NCBI GenBank assembly: GCA_032718565.1
Contig: JAVGVS010000004.1
Location: 3,238,802 to 3,302,801 of the forward strand
Direction: 5' to 3'
DNA length: 64,000 nt
From: Distichodus sexfasciatus
Lineage: Eukaryota > Chordata > Actinopteri > Characiformes > Distichodontidae
Shown: positions 1 to 11,472 of the stretch, in pieces
Layout of the letters: each line of letters begins with the position of its first letter
Numbering within the stretch: the first letter of the stretch is position 1
Notes under the pieces: model-generated
What the model saw: the letters and a program-made list of their open reading frames with translations, nothing else
Told to the model about the DNA's origin: nothing
Databases searched by the model: none
Position numbers and translations under genes: made by a program

Positions 1-285
1 CTGCATCGATGCAGTAGAAGACCATAATCGATTTTGTGGGGGGTTTCAACCATTGCAGATGGTCCATGACGTGAAATTTAGTTTCATTTCTGAAATCACT
101 TTTTAAAAATTTCATTTTAAAATATCATTTCATTTATTTTTCAAAATATTTCCAGATTATTTAGCTATCTTTATGAATAGTGAATTTAATGCAAATATCT
201 AAAAAGTAATCGGGAAAAAAAAAGCCTACTCATACTGCTTAGCCTGAGTGGTAGTCCCTGGGACAGAAGCAGTTGAAAACCCCTG
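1..285 (+). mobile_element. Non-autonomous hAT-type repeat, copy 1 (truncated by window edge)
   Basis: The stretch contains GATGCA-rich palindromic sequence, then a block with TTTCATTTCTGAAATCACTTT and an end near CAGTTGAAAACCCCTGG. The same succession recurs at 34706-35060 and 39145-39465 (+), and inverted at 43880-44042 and 47622-47790. The end sequence seen at 44000-44040 (GCATCGTGATTAATTTCAAC, then ACCCCTA) resembles hAT terminal repeats of fish. No transposase is encoded. Family assignment is inference. Confidence 0.6.
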
Positions 286-853
286 GATTATATCACACTG
301 ACACTGCTTAGTGATTTTCTGGCTGCAACATAAAAATTCAAGTTAAAAAGAACATCCTGGTAGTAACTATATCTGCTAACTATACATAACTAGATCTGTG
401 TGCAGTGTGAAGTAATCTAGAAAAATTAATGGGATGCATCGAGATATCGTATCGAATCATTGACCTGATCGTCGTAATCGAGTCATGAGACCAGTGAAGG
501 TTCAAACCTCTAGTACAGAAAGTGCTTTGCTTCAGGACTTTTGCTTTCTGAAGTGTAACATTTACCTTTCTGTGTGAAGTTCTAACTTGGTTAGAGTTTC
601 CTGGACATTCCAAAATGGAGTTGGGATTAAGTTGACCAAAATGATTTATGGTCTAAAAGAGAGGTTGACATTTCTCCAGGGTTTTCTACATTTATTAATT
701 AAAAATCAATACCTGACTTTTAGTTAGCTAAATGAGCTCCAAATCCCAAAGGCTTACTCCAGAGTTACTTTTCCCAGAAGAGGTGGAGGTGGTTAATATC
801 CACATAAATGTTAAATTCACATTAATGGTGTAGGTTTAAGAATGGCATGGTCT

Positions 854-887
854 CTCTTAACTGTGCAGATGGCATTTTTAGGGAGGT
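854..887 (+). repeat. 34-bp inverted repeat, left arm
   Basis: The 34 bases here are the exact reverse complement of 2887-2920, about 2 kb away. The core reads GTGCAGATGGCATTTTTAGG. The similarity stops abruptly on both sides, so this is not a long inverted repeat. Confidence 0.85.
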
Positions 888-2886
888 ATTTACCGATATT
901 AGCCCCAAAGTTCATGGAAATCTGAAAAAGATATCACAGTATCAATGTTCAATTTGTGTTCAATAGTGATTATACAATTTTGGACCTTGTGCCAAAGTGG
1001 CCCGGGTAGACACATGATTCGCGCATTCTATCAGATGCGCTGCCTTATTTGAGCAGAATAAGCCCCAACTGTGCAAACGTTCCGTTTGTTGTCCAGTTTT
1101 GTTTTCTTTTAGAATCTGTTGTTTTGCTATGACTTTTGCCTTTGACCTGTAATATATACAACATATGTATCTGTAAGTGGAAATCGATTGGTGATGTGCT
1201 AGGTAAAGTTAAGTACAACCAATTAAAGGCATAATCACAAAAGGGTGTGTTGTATAAAGCCCTAGAGATGAACAATTTGATGTCACTAATATATTCACCG
1301 TGCAGCTCCTCTATTGGTTGAGCTCAGTAGTTGTGTGGGATTTTATTTGCAGTTCTCATTTCATGACACTTAAATGCACTTAGGAATCGGGCTTAGACTT
1401 TGCTGAAAATTGTTTTTAGCATCTTAATACAGCGCTCTTAGGTCCTACTTTTTGCTTAAGCAAAAGTGTACAACCATACTTAAGAGGTTTTAGGCATACC
1501 GGCCCAGGTTTCTTACTTTTGACCACATCCTCTATTTGGCGCTCAGATTTGTCTTGACATAATATAAGATTTTCTTGATATATGGATCATCCGTTAGTCA
1601 GTCTGTCTCAATTTCATCCATATATTTGTTTTGGCAGAAACATTTTTAAGGGAACTGTTTGTCACTAAAACTTAAAAAGTCAAGCAGTAGGTTAGATTTT
1701 ACAAGGTAGTTTGGTTTACTAATGCTAATTTGTTTCTTACTACAGTGTTTATCAAAGCGAAATTCATTCTAGAAGGCAAATACCAATCTATGATGCAATG
1801 CAACTGTGTAACACGCAGTCTTCTTCTGGTCAGCCTAACAGACTCATATGTGACTTTCAACACATCCCCCTTACCTTATGGCCAATGAGTGTATATTTGA
1901 TGCTTTTTCTCTTGCCATCCTAGTGCCATTTGTATGTGACGCCCACATGTCTGAGCAAGGCTGCTGTCTAGGAGGTTTCCAACTAGAGTAGAGAGTCGCT
2001 TCCAAATAATTTTTCACAAAGCCTTGTAATCGACTTCATACAGTCATTTAGCAGTTGTTCAAGCTACTAAATAAACTTCAGTATTAATGCTCAAGTTGAC
2101 TTTAGATAGGAGGATGATTGTGATTCTACATGTAATGTGAATGGCTAATCCGGACATTTGAGTTGAGACTTAAGGTGAAGACATCCTTCTAAATAGCTGG
2201 TTGGTGTATTTTTGGTTGGTAGCCATTTAAATCTATCAAGATATCTTGACATTTACACTATCAACACTTTTCAAGACCTCTGTCCTTGTATTTAGTTTTT
2301 TGGAATCAATAATCAAAGAAGAATGACTTGCCGTCTCCCCTGTGCCAGATGACATACACTAAAAGACAATGTAAAAACATCTATCATTTTCTATTATACT
2401 CTGTCTATTTGTGGTTCCACAAAATACATTGTTTAGGGCAATGTTTCCTCATCATGTGAATGAGGATTTGCAATATTGAAGCACATGGATTCAGGTAGAA
2501 ACTTGGCTGTAGGCGAAACAAGGCTTTGTGAAACACTGAAGGAGTTGTGCCAAAATTTTCCAGACAGTGTCGAAACAATCAGATAGCCATCTCCACAGCA
2601 GCTTTCAGCTTATCAAAGATAGAAACTGGAATTAGAACTGATTTTTGCTGTTGCATTTTATCACACCTGTGAAGCTATTTGACATATTTTTCAGGTCTTT
2701 TTATGCGGTCATTGTACAGTATAATTCACTGAATTTTCAGAAAATTTTCAATATCCTAATATCATTTTTATGATATGAGATATTGGTCATATCACCTCGC
2801 CCACTCAGCTAAAGACTTCTGCTTTCAATTCCAATCGGCATTGATTTCAGATTTCAAACTACTTACAATTGAACAGCACCACCTTA

Positions 2887-2920
2887 ACCTCCCTAAAAAT
2901 GCCATCTGCACAGTTAAGAG
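2887..2920 (-). repeat. 34-bp inverted repeat, right arm
   Basis: Exact reverse complement of 854-887. It could be two fragments of one dispersed element in opposite orientation. No longer shared sequence is visible around it. Confidence 0.85.
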
Positions 2921-3719
2921 CGAAAAAAAACGGCAACTCGCGTCACCGTAAAGGCTTAGCAAAATGTCAAAACCTCTTTGATATCCCGTAACGCTCCCTA
3001 AGTGGTCTTGCTGCCGTGCTGTCGGCAAACGGAGAGACGTCAAGAATCGGAATGTAAAGTGGGTTAGAGCAGCATTTTTAGATTTTTCCCCACTTTTTTC
3101 AGATTTCACGCATTAGCACAGCTGTGCACTGCAGTTCCACTTTTGTTTCAGCACCGTGTCTCTCCCACCGAGGGAAGCGATTGTATCATCAGTCAGATCA
3201 CAAAGCAGTGCATCTCAAAACCGCCCCGTCCCGACACTGGTGCCTCATGCTGCGTCTCGCCTCAGTCGAACGCCTTCTCACATCTTGCTTTCCGTCATGA
3301 AATCCCTCACCGGTACTTCGCCATGTCCTTGCACACCTGCTTGCCGTGCAGTAGATGCCAGAGCATCGCTGTCTGAATCGGGTGTGCGCCCAATTCGCAC
3401 ACTGGTGGCGGATGAGTCGGGGCTGCAGGGGCAGAGTACGACTCTGGCGGTGGAGGAGACTGAGGTCTGAGGCCATTAGAAACTCGAATGCTCTACCATG
3501 TGGGCAGAGTGAATTGTGTGCATTGCATGTGTGAATTTTTAAAGCAGTTTTTAGTGCTGTATTTAATTTGGTGTTATATACAGTAAAAAGGACAATAAAT
3601 AAATAACAAATATTCGACTCAGTTGCAGTGTTGTGAACCCGCAACCCACACATATCTTATTTTAAAAAGCACAGCGTGAGTGTGTTAACGTGTGTGTAAC
3701 CCATGTCTCTGGTCTGCAG

Positions 3720-3893
3720 CGGGTCACTGTGGGGAGCCAGAGCCGATCGTGAATGGCCAGGTGGTAGGGGAGAATTTCGGCTACAGGGACACGGTGGTGT
3801 ACCAGTGCAACTCCGGCTTTCGCCTCATCGGCTCTTCCGTCCGAATCTGCCAGCAGGACCACACCTGGTCAGGACAGCTTCCCTCCTGCGTGT
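3720..3893 (+). CDS. csmd2: CSMD2 Sushi/CCP exon 1 of window
   Basis: This 174-nt, phase 1-1 exon encodes one complete Sushi module of the extracellular all-Sushi array. Starting at GHCGEPEPIVNG, the four Sushi cysteines fall at about residues 3, 29, 43 and 56. The module also has the conserved W in TWSG and the hydrophobic VVYQC strand. The acceptor is CTGCAG ending at 3719 and the donor is GTAAGT from 3894. Sushi modules are about 60-residue beta folds with 1-3 and 2-4 disulfides. The motif RICQQDHTWSGQLPSC is very close to the CSMD family consensus at this place in the array. The frame runs a little past the donor, but the GTAAGT site and the phase of the next exon fix the end. Confidence 0.93.
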
Positions 3894-4320
3894 GTAAGTA
3901 CACCAACACTCACTCCGATCGAACTGTTTTCTTGACCCACACAGATGGAGGTAAAAAAACTTCTCCGCTTTTATTTTGCTACAACTTTACCTGAAGTGGC
4001 CGTTGACTTTTTTATTGACCTCACAAGTTGAGTTTGTGTGTGTTTGGGTTTTTTGGGGGGTTTTTGGTTTAGTTATAAATTAGTCAATTTGTGTAGATAA
4101 TTTTGCAACATAATCTTAAAATCAGGATATCAACTATTATTTATTTTTACTTCTTTTTTACACTTCTCTTTACAAATCTGTTTAAATTATAGCTCACAAC
4201 TAAACAAATATCATCTAAAACATATTTGGCATTAAAAAAATTCAGTTTATTCAACTTTTATCTTTTCATTTAATTTAAAATTATTTAGATATTCTTGCGA
4301 TTATATATCACAATCAGGGA

Positions 4321-4712
4321 GAATAAGAATAACATTATGACCACTGACAGGTGCAGTGAATAACACTGATTATCTCTTTATCATGGCACCTGTTAGTGGG
4401 TGGGATATATGAGGGAGCAAGTGAACATTTTGGGCGTAAGGATTTGAGCAAGTTTGACAAGAGACAAATTGTGATGTCTAGACGTGATGGGTCCTGCTGT
4501 TCATGTGGATGTTACCTTGACACGTACCACCTACCTAAGCATTGCTGCAGACCATGTACACCCTTTAATGGAACAGGTATTCCCTGCTGGCTGTGGCCTC
4601 TTTCAGCTGAATGATGTGCCCTGCCACAAAGGCAAAATGGTTCAGAAATGGTTTGAGGAGCCCAACGAGTTTGAAGTGTTGACTTGGCCTACAAATTCCC
4701 GAGATCTCAATC
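4321..4712 (+). mobile_element. Tc1-like DNA transposon relic, family 1, internally deleted
   Basis: The left end has the pattern ACATTATGACCACTGACAGG followed by GTGAATAACACTGATTATC, typical of a fish Tc1 family. A broken transposase follows. An N-terminal piece (KDLSKFDKRQIVMSRRD) is joined directly to a C-terminal piece in another frame (GPAVHVDVTLTRTTYL ... VQKWFEEPNEFEVLTWP ... DLNP). The middle, including the first catalytic Asp region, is missing. A second copy of the same family lies inverted at about 57890-58448. It is non-functional. Confidence 0.8.
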
Positions 4713-5009
4713 CTCAATTATCATTTTCTTTCACATTTAACATTGACAGTTACTTTGACATTTTTCACCCAGTGATAACTAACAGCATGGGACCCAAGAG
4801 TGTCCCTTTAGATGAACAGGTAGAGCCATTTAGGTGGATTCAGGAGTTTGAAACAGAGAGAGAAGAATTCAAAAAGCGCAAGTGTGCACTGCAGTGACCT
4901 TAAGGAGACTTGCTTGTCCCCTGCACATGATGTGATCTACTGCAGATCCTTAAACCCCTCACATAGCTCTAAGCTCCGCTAAGCTAGTTCCCGCTTTTGT
5001 TCTCCTCAT

Positions 5010-5160
5010 CCTGCAGCGCACCTGATCCAGGTAATCAGGGACTTGAGAAGTGCGATTAGCTGGATCATGTGCGCTGGCCGCTGGAGTGGAACACAAGTTG
5101 CCAGTGACCATGGGTCCTTGAGGACTGGAGTGGGATCAGCTAAACCCAGAAGGACGAAGC
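5010..5160. repeat. Probable interspersed fish repeat
   Basis: The stretch contains CTGATCCAGGTAATCAGGGA, then TTAGCTGGATCATGTG, a GGAGTGGAAC block and CCTTGAGGACTGGAGTGGG. This succession resembles a common dispersed repeat of teleost genomes, but only one copy is in the window, so the call rests on recall. Confidence 0.4.
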
Positions 5161-5707
5161 TGACAAACAGACACAGTTTCTTAAATGGGGGGAAATGACA
5201 AACACAATGATGCAAGATATAATGAGAATATGAAAAACAGAGAATGTGTTATCTGTCTAATCATCATAATAGTGTGTTATCCTAACAGTCTTAAAATCTC
5301 AGTAGCAAAAATTATACAATGTCAGAAAATAATGGCGAATTTACAGCCAAAAATTAAAATAATGTTTATAAGGAAAAATGGCTTTGTGTGTGTATGATAG
5401 ATCTCTTATTGGATGTTGTTAATCATATTGTGTGTGCTTGTATGGGCGAAATTAAGCATTATTATGAAAATAGATCATATTTTATATTTAAATTAAATAA
5501 ACACTGAAGTATGTAAAATATGAAGTCACAGAAAAGAGGTGAATGTCTTTAAGAACCTAAAAGACTACAGTTACAGTACCTTTAATTCAAGCTCTCAAGG
5601 CTACCATGCCCAGTACCACTACATAGACATGTTACTTTTCATGTATTAATTCACAAAAGTCAGAATGTTAATATTCTTAAAGTTGTCTCACTCTTGTGCC
5701 CTGACAG

Positions 5708-5881
5708 CGGTGAGCTGTGGGCACCCGGGTAGCCCCATCTATGGGCGCACAGCAGGCGACGGCTTCAACTTGAACGACGTGGTCAGCTTCTCCTGCAACG
5801 ACGGCTACATCCTGGAGGGTCCGGCGCAGGCTCAATGCCAAGCTGACGGCCAGTGGAGTCAGCATCCACCCACCTGCAGAG
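5708..5881 (+). CDS. csmd2: CSMD2 Sushi/CCP exon 2 of window
   Basis: This 174-nt, phase 1-1 exon encodes a full Sushi module: VSCGHPGSPIYGRT, a second cysteine in VVSFSC, a third in AQCQADGQW and a fourth in PPTC. All four cysteines and the WSQ tryptophan are kept. The acceptor is CTGACAG ending at 5707 and the donor is GTGACC from 5882. Joining to the preceding exon gives a TCG codon, which keeps the frame. The motif GSPIYGRT with NLNDVVSFSC is the strongest sign in this exon for CSMD2. CSMD1 has a different stretch here as I recall it. A poly-C run directly follows the donor. Confidence 0.93.
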
Positions 5882-6510
5882 GTGACCCCCGACCCCCCCC
5901 ACCCCCCTTTCCCCTATTTCTAAAAAAGCTGCCGACAAGCGGGAGTAAAAGAGGTAAAAGAGGCAGCTTTATCTCCTCCTTGGCATGTCCACGAGGAGAT
6001 AAGTGATCTTTTTTAGCCACTTGTAGCCACTTCATTTAGACTGGGGACAATCAAGATTTTAGGCTGCCAAGCCGAAGGGTAATTTGCCCAATCATCTGGC
6101 CCAATTGTGGCTATCTTTGCCGAGTAGATTGGGAGACGAGCCCCTCATCCGCTGACCGGCGTGTGTGGTTGGGCTATGGTCAGCTAAATTGAGCTTAACC
6201 AGGGCTCTTTAGGGAGCTGCTACAACATGCTCATATGTGACTGATAGCTTTGAACACTTTGTGAATGCTTTGGAACTACGCAGTAGACAGTGATGTGGAA
6301 ACATCTTTTACAGTACATTTAGGGCTGGACAATATGAGGAAAAAACTGCGAGGCAACTACGAGGACCTTTGAACACCATGACCCAATTTCCCTGTTGTGG
6401 ATTAAGCCTAGTCCTAGACTAGCTTTGAGTTTGAATGGTAAATCTCCATTAGTACTACAACTTAGTCCAAGACAAGGCTTAATCTATGAACAATAAACCA
6501 GCGCCATAGT

Positions 6511-6989
6511 ATCAACAGTATTGGGACACGCCTCCAAATCATTGATTCAATGGGGTTCTTTTTCAGGGGTTGGGCTTGGCCCCTTAGTTCCAATGCTTCG
6601 TGCTCCCAATTTTGTGCGAACAGTTTGACAATGGCCCCTTCTTGCTCCAACATGACAGTGCGCTAGTACACAAAGCAAGGTCGACAAAGACATGGATGAG
6701 CAAGTTTGGTGTGGAGGAACTTGACTGTCTTGGAATGAATTAGAGTAGAGACTGGAAGCCAGGCCTTCTCGTCCACATCAGTGGCTGACCTTGCAAATGG
6801 TCTTCTGGAATAATCGTCAAAAATTCCCATAAACACACTCCTAAACCTTATGGACAGCCTTCCCAGGAGAGTTGAAGCAGTTATTTCTGGACCAAAGGGT
6901 GAACCAACTCCATAGTAAAGCCTATGAATTAAAGATGGGATTTCATTAAAGAAAACGGCAGGTGTCCCAATACTTCTGGCAGTATAGTG
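6511..6989 (+). mobile_element. Tc1-like DNA transposon relic, family 2, internally deleted
   Basis: The ends are inverted copies of AGTATTGGGACACGCCTCC (left) and GGCAGGTGTCCCAATACTTC (right). Between them lies only the 3' part of a transposase gene. Recognisable fragments are a stretch encoding CCAACATGACAGTGCGC, then ACAAAGACATGGATGAGCAA and GTTTGGTGTGGAGGAACTTG, with many stops. The 5' half of the gene is gone. It belongs to a different Tc1 family from 4321-4712. Confidence 0.75.
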
Positions 6990-7479
6990 CCCATAACATT
7001 ATTAGAAAGAATTTTGAAAATTGTTAAACTTTTACCAAAATAATGGGTAGATTTTTTTGCCTCCCAGTTAATGCAGTAGTCATGATGTGGTGCCTTTGCC
7101 AACCAATTTCAATGTCGCACTAATGGCTCATATGATGCACAGTGGAGCAGTGACCTGGGCTCAGGTGGCCCACTCAAACATTGATACACACCTTGCCTTA
7201 TGTGAAACTCGTTGAACAGCACCAGGTGACAACCTCACCAGGGTTTAAATACTCTGTACCTCTTTTTTGACTGCACTGGTGATGGTGCCAGTTCCCAGTG
7301 TGCAATGGAAAAAAATAGTACTGTTGCCACAAGCTTTGCTGTTCTGGCACGAAGAGTGCATGGATGTTATGAGAGGTGGACAGAGTAAATAAGAGAATTT
7401 TACCTTAAGAAAATGGCAAAAAGCAAATCTGGATTCGGACGGACTGCCAAATAATCTAATCTGTCAACTGTGAAAAAAT

Positions 7480-7790
7480 ATACAAATTAGCATTGCATAT
7501 TATGTTAGCAAGAAATGCTTGTAGAAAATGTACATTGTCATTCATTTCCACCTACAAACACTTACCGCCTCATGCAAATGCCAATTTTCTATTATCTAAC
7601 ACCCATTTCTGTCGTCTAAAGCCAGTTTCTGCTAGCTACCATTGAATGTTATATTGGTGACAAACATTAGTGGAAATTAGCATTAGCTAGCACAAATTAG
7701 CAGTAGATAGGGGTTTGTTTTTGTTCTAGATGACTCTTCAACAAATCATGTGATGTTCTAACACTGTCTACATTACACTACAGCGCCCAG
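7480..7790. repeat. Degenerate GCTAGC/AAATTAGC repeat block, related to 60480-62520
   Basis: Short variable units built on GCTAGC, AAATTAGC and TTTCTGCTAGCTACC are followed by TTGTTCTAGATGACTCTTCA, a CATTACACTACAG segment and GCGCCCAG. The block at 62160-62520 has the same order: GCTAGC-type units, TTGTTCTGGATGAGTTTTCA, then CCCAGCGCC. The two are therefore copies of one dispersed sequence. Confidence 0.55.
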
Positions 7791-8156
7791 TTCTAGCTGC
7801 TTGTGTTAAAAAGTAATCCTCATCGTTGCACAATGGTTATTGAAGTACACTCTGAATAATTACTTAGCTCCACAGTGAGGGTTTTGTTGTGTGTGGCGCT
7901 GTAGACAGCTACGCTTCACGCTACAACTAGACAGACGCCTTATGTGCGAGTTTCTCGGCAGGCAACGAAAGACTGAAACTCTAATTGTGCCTTCGAATGA
8001 CGGCGCCTCATGTTAAGTGCTACAGGTGGCAACGCAAACGCACATTAAAGATGACAAACGCAGACAATTAGGCTATTTAACGTCCATTAGTGCCACTATA
8101 TTGTCGTGACTGATGTGTTAAGGTTTTCTTCCCTCATTGTTTTTTTTTCCCCTCAG

Positions 8157-8342
8157 TGGTTAACTGTACAGATCCTGGAATACCAGCCAACTCCATACGG
8201 AAGAGTAAAATAGAGTTCGGGAACTTCACTTTTGGAACAGTGGTATCCTTCGACTGTAATCCTGGATATTACCTGTTTGGGGCGTCAGTGCTGAACTGCC
8301 AGCCAACAGGTTATTGGGACAGGCCCCTACCCGAGTGTATTG
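8157..8342 (+). CDS. csmd2: CSMD2 Sushi/CCP exon 3 of window
   Basis: This 186-nt, phase 1-1 exon encodes a slightly long Sushi module: VNCTDPGIPANSIRKSK, then GNFTFGTVVSFDC, NPGYYLFGASVLNC, and WDRPLPEC. The four cysteines and the tryptophan are intact, and NCT and NFT are possible N-glycosylation sites. The start is fixed by the CCCCTCAG acceptor and the end by GTGAGT from 8343. The first codon is completed by the G of exon 2, giving Val as in the family motif VVNC. This is the last intact exon before two broken ones. If those are skipped, its final G joins exon 17806-17982 as GCG (Ala). Confidence 0.94.
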
Positions 8343-8417
8343 GTGAGTTCCATTTTTCCTTACATTTACATTTGCATTAATGGTAATCCCTTCAAGTGCT
8401 AACCGTCAATTCCTTGT

Positions 8418-8652
8418 ATGTGAAAGTGAAAGTGAGTCATTGTGAACTCAGAGCACAGCACACAGTGCATCACAACGAAATGTAATCTTTGTATTTGACC
8501 CAACTGTGAAGGAGCAGTGGGCAGCAACTGGGGGTGGTGCCTGGGGACGGTAACATGCTCATGAGTACCAAAGTGGTATCTTAACTAGTAGGGGATTTGA
8601 ATTGGCAACCTTTCGGTCACTGGGCGAACGCTTTGCATAAGAGCATGTGCCA
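8418..8652 (-). mobile_element. tRNA-derived SINE, family 1
   Basis: On the minus strand this reads as a tRNA-like head followed by the shared body: GAGCAGTGG, CATGCTCATGAGTACC and ACACAGTGCATCACAACGAAA. It ends at the GTGAAAGTGAAAGTGAGT tail seen in most copies. The tRNA box B region is degraded here. Confidence 0.75.
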
Positions 8653-9829
8653 AAAGTAAATGTATGTGTTATGTGATAACTTACTTTGCAATGAATTTGA
8701 TTTTTTTCAAATAGAAGAAGTAATTTTAGCAGATGTAGTTTCTCATGGTGGAGTTCAGGTATAGAGCAGTAGGAAAGGAGCTCAGCCAGAGACAGAATGG
8801 CAGAAGCATAAAAGCTTGTGTCCATGACCTGCTCGGACTCTGCAGCTCTTTCCTGGACTGGAAAATTCTGTTTGAAGTGTCAGGGTGCGAGTTTTCATAG
8901 TGGTGAAAATCTCGACTAAAAAAAGGCATTCCTTAAAGAATAGGATATAATGAGATGACTCAATTGAATCAAAAATGCATGAAATTCTTTCACGGTTGCA
9001 CATTGTACAGCACGGATTGTCTGTAATTATGCAAATACAATGCAAACCCTGAGGCACTTCCATTATAAAGTGGACACATTCCAAAACTACACAACTTATT
9101 TATTTTATTCATTTATTTTTGGGTCTTAAGTCGTTTAACTAGTCATACTCACTCAAAAAAACTGACCATGTGAATTGTTGGGCTTACTTTTAAAGGTTTA
9201 ATATCTTTCTGCCCAAACTGATTTTTGTCATAGTTATGGATTCTTTTTCATATGTCAAGGTTGCCCCTTCCTTTTTTCTTGTTGCTGAGTTGGGAAGAAA
9301 ACTTTTCAAAGCCAAAGAGATTCGTGAAACTGCCTCAAACTACGACATTTCTCACTGACTGAATGACATCATTGTTCAGATATTAAAAGTGAATTAGAAA
9401 AGGAAAAAAAAACATTCCATCACGTGAAAGACACCCGTGGTTGGATCCAATGCAGGAGTATAGTTAGAGAGACTTTCTCATTTGCTTGTGGAGCAGTAAT
9501 TGGCTCGTGCCATCTTATTTTTTCTTTTCTTTTCTTTTTTGGCCTTTTCCACTCTCATAATTGGCACATAACTTGGGGGCGCTGGATCCTCACTGTCATG
9601 GCCCCTTACCTGCTTTCTGGCCTTTTTCCACCAGGCAGAGTGCAAGTTTTCTTCCCCCCAACTCTAATATTTTTTGTTAATTTTGTAGCCTTGTTAAATC
9701 CCAGTTTTAATGAGGACACTGGTTTCCCTGGACTGCTACTTGCTGTCTTTTCATCAGTCGTGTTAAGGTGCAATTTTGCACATAGCTAATGGGAAAAGCT
9801 CACCCAAGTTTCCAAATTTCAACACTTTA

Positions 9830-10070
9830 CCTTTATAAGACATTCATAAACCATATGATTCACTGAAGTTTGAAGGGGTATTTATAACATTCACAAGTAC
9901 CTTCGTAAGGCATACATAGCATGTTTATCAGGTATTCATAGTATATGCATAAAGCATTCATAGCACATGTATAAGGCTTATGAACAGGCTGTGAATGGTT
10001 TTTGAAGGTGCATATTGGTAAGACATTCATAGAACGTTCATAAACCATATCATAGCAGGTTCAATGCATA
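9830..10070. repeat. Degenerate short-unit repeat, CATTCATA type
   Basis: Variants of CATTCATAG, GCATAAAGCATTCATAGC and CATTCATAAACCATAT recur roughly every 15-30 bases. The first and last units (near 9840 and 10022) share AGACATTCATA and ATAAACCATAT, so the block may be a small MITE or a decayed tandem array. Confidence 0.45.
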
Positions 10071-10517
10071 ATATGATGTGTGCCTTGGGTCCTTTAGGTA
10101 GCTGTACCTAAGAGCTGAGCTGTACTCAGAAATGAGTAATTAATAATAATACAATGTTCAAAAACCCTTTAATGCTCTGTGAAATATGATGCTTTATGCC
10201 ATGTGACAGTAGTGCACCTTTATGTTGCATTTACATGTAAATTAAAACTTTATTCTGAAACATTTACTTAAATGAGTTAAAAAGGATTTGTTGTTAATAT
10301 ATGTAATGATATAGATATTATGGGTTGTTTCTTAAATGTATTATGAGTGCTTTACGAGGCAATATATAAATGCAATATAAGGATGCATAACTTGTCATAT
10401 GGCATTCAATAGAGCATTAAAATGGAACTTGTCATACTTATGAATAAATTAATGCATAATAATGCATATCAGTGTACACTATAACCAGTTGCTGGAAATG
10501 TAAATGTGAATCTGCAT

Positions 10518-10519
<2 letters not shown>

Positions 10520-10553
<34 letters not shown>

Positions 10554-10555
10554 AT
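10520..10555. repeat. (AAAT)n microsatellite
   Basis: About nine uninterrupted AAAT units. Confidence 0.95.
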
Positions 10556-10930
10556 GTTTTAGTAAAATGTTCATTTGTTCACATTCTTCATTGGGTATAC
10601 ATTTTTTAAAAAAATATTGGTTCTGAACAAAGACAGATCTTGACCGTTTGCAACACAACCTAGTACTGTAAAAAACAGCATTACTTTAAATATTAAATAA
10701 GTTCATTTTGTGATTACAGTATTGTACTGTTAATACATGTGATACCTGTTTTGCCAGTATTATACTGTAAATTTGCTGTGATTTTGTTGCTGTTCATACT
10801 AAAGCTGTTGTGCTGTGTTCATTAATAGAGTTAACACCCTCAATTGACCTGGAAATGCCTTTTCACCGCGTTCATCCTAGTTTTGGGATATAGATGCAGA
10901 GGCTAGGTTTTCGCATGAAGTACCAATATA

Positions 10931-11128
10931 AAGGCAGCGTGACAGTTAGGACGTTCACCCTGTGATTAGAAAGTCGCTGATTCGAATTCTAGAGGAGTAA
11001 AGGTACAACTGAACAAGGTACTTCCCCAAAGCACTGCTTCCCGGGCGCTGCCCATGTCAGCTGCCCACTGCCCCTTAATGGATGGGTCAAATGCAGAGGT
11101 CACATTTCATTGTGGTGCACTGTAAGTA
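10931..11128 (+). mobile_element. tRNA-derived SINE, family 1
   Basis: A tRNA-like head with box A remnant (GCAGCGTGACAGTTAGGACG) and box B (GATTCGAATTC) is followed by the family body: GGTAC, CCAAAGCACTGCTTCCCGGG, CAGCTGCCCACTG, GGTCAAATGCAGAGGTCACA and TTGTGGTGCACTG. The part that includes TACTCATGAGCAAGGTACC in other copies is partly deleted. Confidence 0.8.
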
Positions 11129-11266
11129 TTATTTTAAAAATATACATTAGTTCCTGCAATTCAGAAAAGGTTTAACAGTTTTACTCATTTTTGTAAAAGT
11201 AGAATATTGTACCTTTAAAAGAAAAGCTGAAAGATTTAGACAGGCAAATGCAGCTGAAAGATAGAT

Positions 11267-11268
11267 AA

Positions 11269-11299
<31 letters not shown>

Positions 11300-11309
11300 A
11301 ATAAATAAA
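11267..11309. repeat. (AATA)n microsatellite
   Basis: About ten AATA units with one interruption, 160 bases upstream of the first broken Sushi exon. Confidence 0.95.
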
Positions 11310-11472
11310 ATGTTTTAATAAAAGTTATTTTCGTTAATTTTGAGTAGCATAAAACTTTGTTCATAAAATTTATTTATCCATCAATTTTGCCATAAAAGAG
11401 CATTTGAGATTTGAGGTTGAGGTTTGAGTTCAGCCAGGATGTCTGCTTTGACCTCTGTGTCATAAATTGCAG

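Larger units (their letters stand above)
1..3719 (+). other. Intron upstream of the first visible Sushi exon
   Basis: No coding exon was found here. The stretch begins inside an hAT-type repeat (1-285). It also carries one arm each of a 34-bp inverted repeat (854-887 and 2887-2920) and a GC-richer block at about 3140-3480 whose small open frames match nothing I recognise. The acceptor ends in CTGCAG at 3719. Its 5' splice site lies before the window. Confidence 0.7.
3894..5707 (+). other. Intron between Sushi exons 1 and 2
   Basis: It holds a Tc1-like relic (about 4321-4712) and a block near 5010-5160 that looks like a common fish interspersed repeat. The rest is AT-rich sequence without recognisable structure. 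It begins GTAAGT and ends GACAG. Confidence 0.8.
5882..8156 (+). other. Intron between Sushi exons 2 and 3
   Basis: It holds a second type of Tc1-like relic (about 6511-6989) and a degenerate block rich in GCTAGC/AAATTAGC motifs (about 7480-7790) that has a relative at 60480-62520. The acceptor has a long poly-T tract ending CCCCTCAG. Confidence 0.8.
8343..11472 (+). other. Intron between exon 3 and the first broken Sushi exon
   Basis: It holds two SINE copies (8418-8652 on -, 10931-11128 on +), a block of degenerate CATTCATA repeats (about 9830-10070), and two AAAT-type microsatellites. I see no coding signal in the rest. Confidence 0.75.

Noticed and set aside
3156..3470. A 104-codon frame in a GC-richer block before the first Sushi exon
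   Set aside because: It has no cysteine pattern of CUB or Sushi and no good exon borders in phase. It may be a relic of a mobile element, but I cannot support a name.
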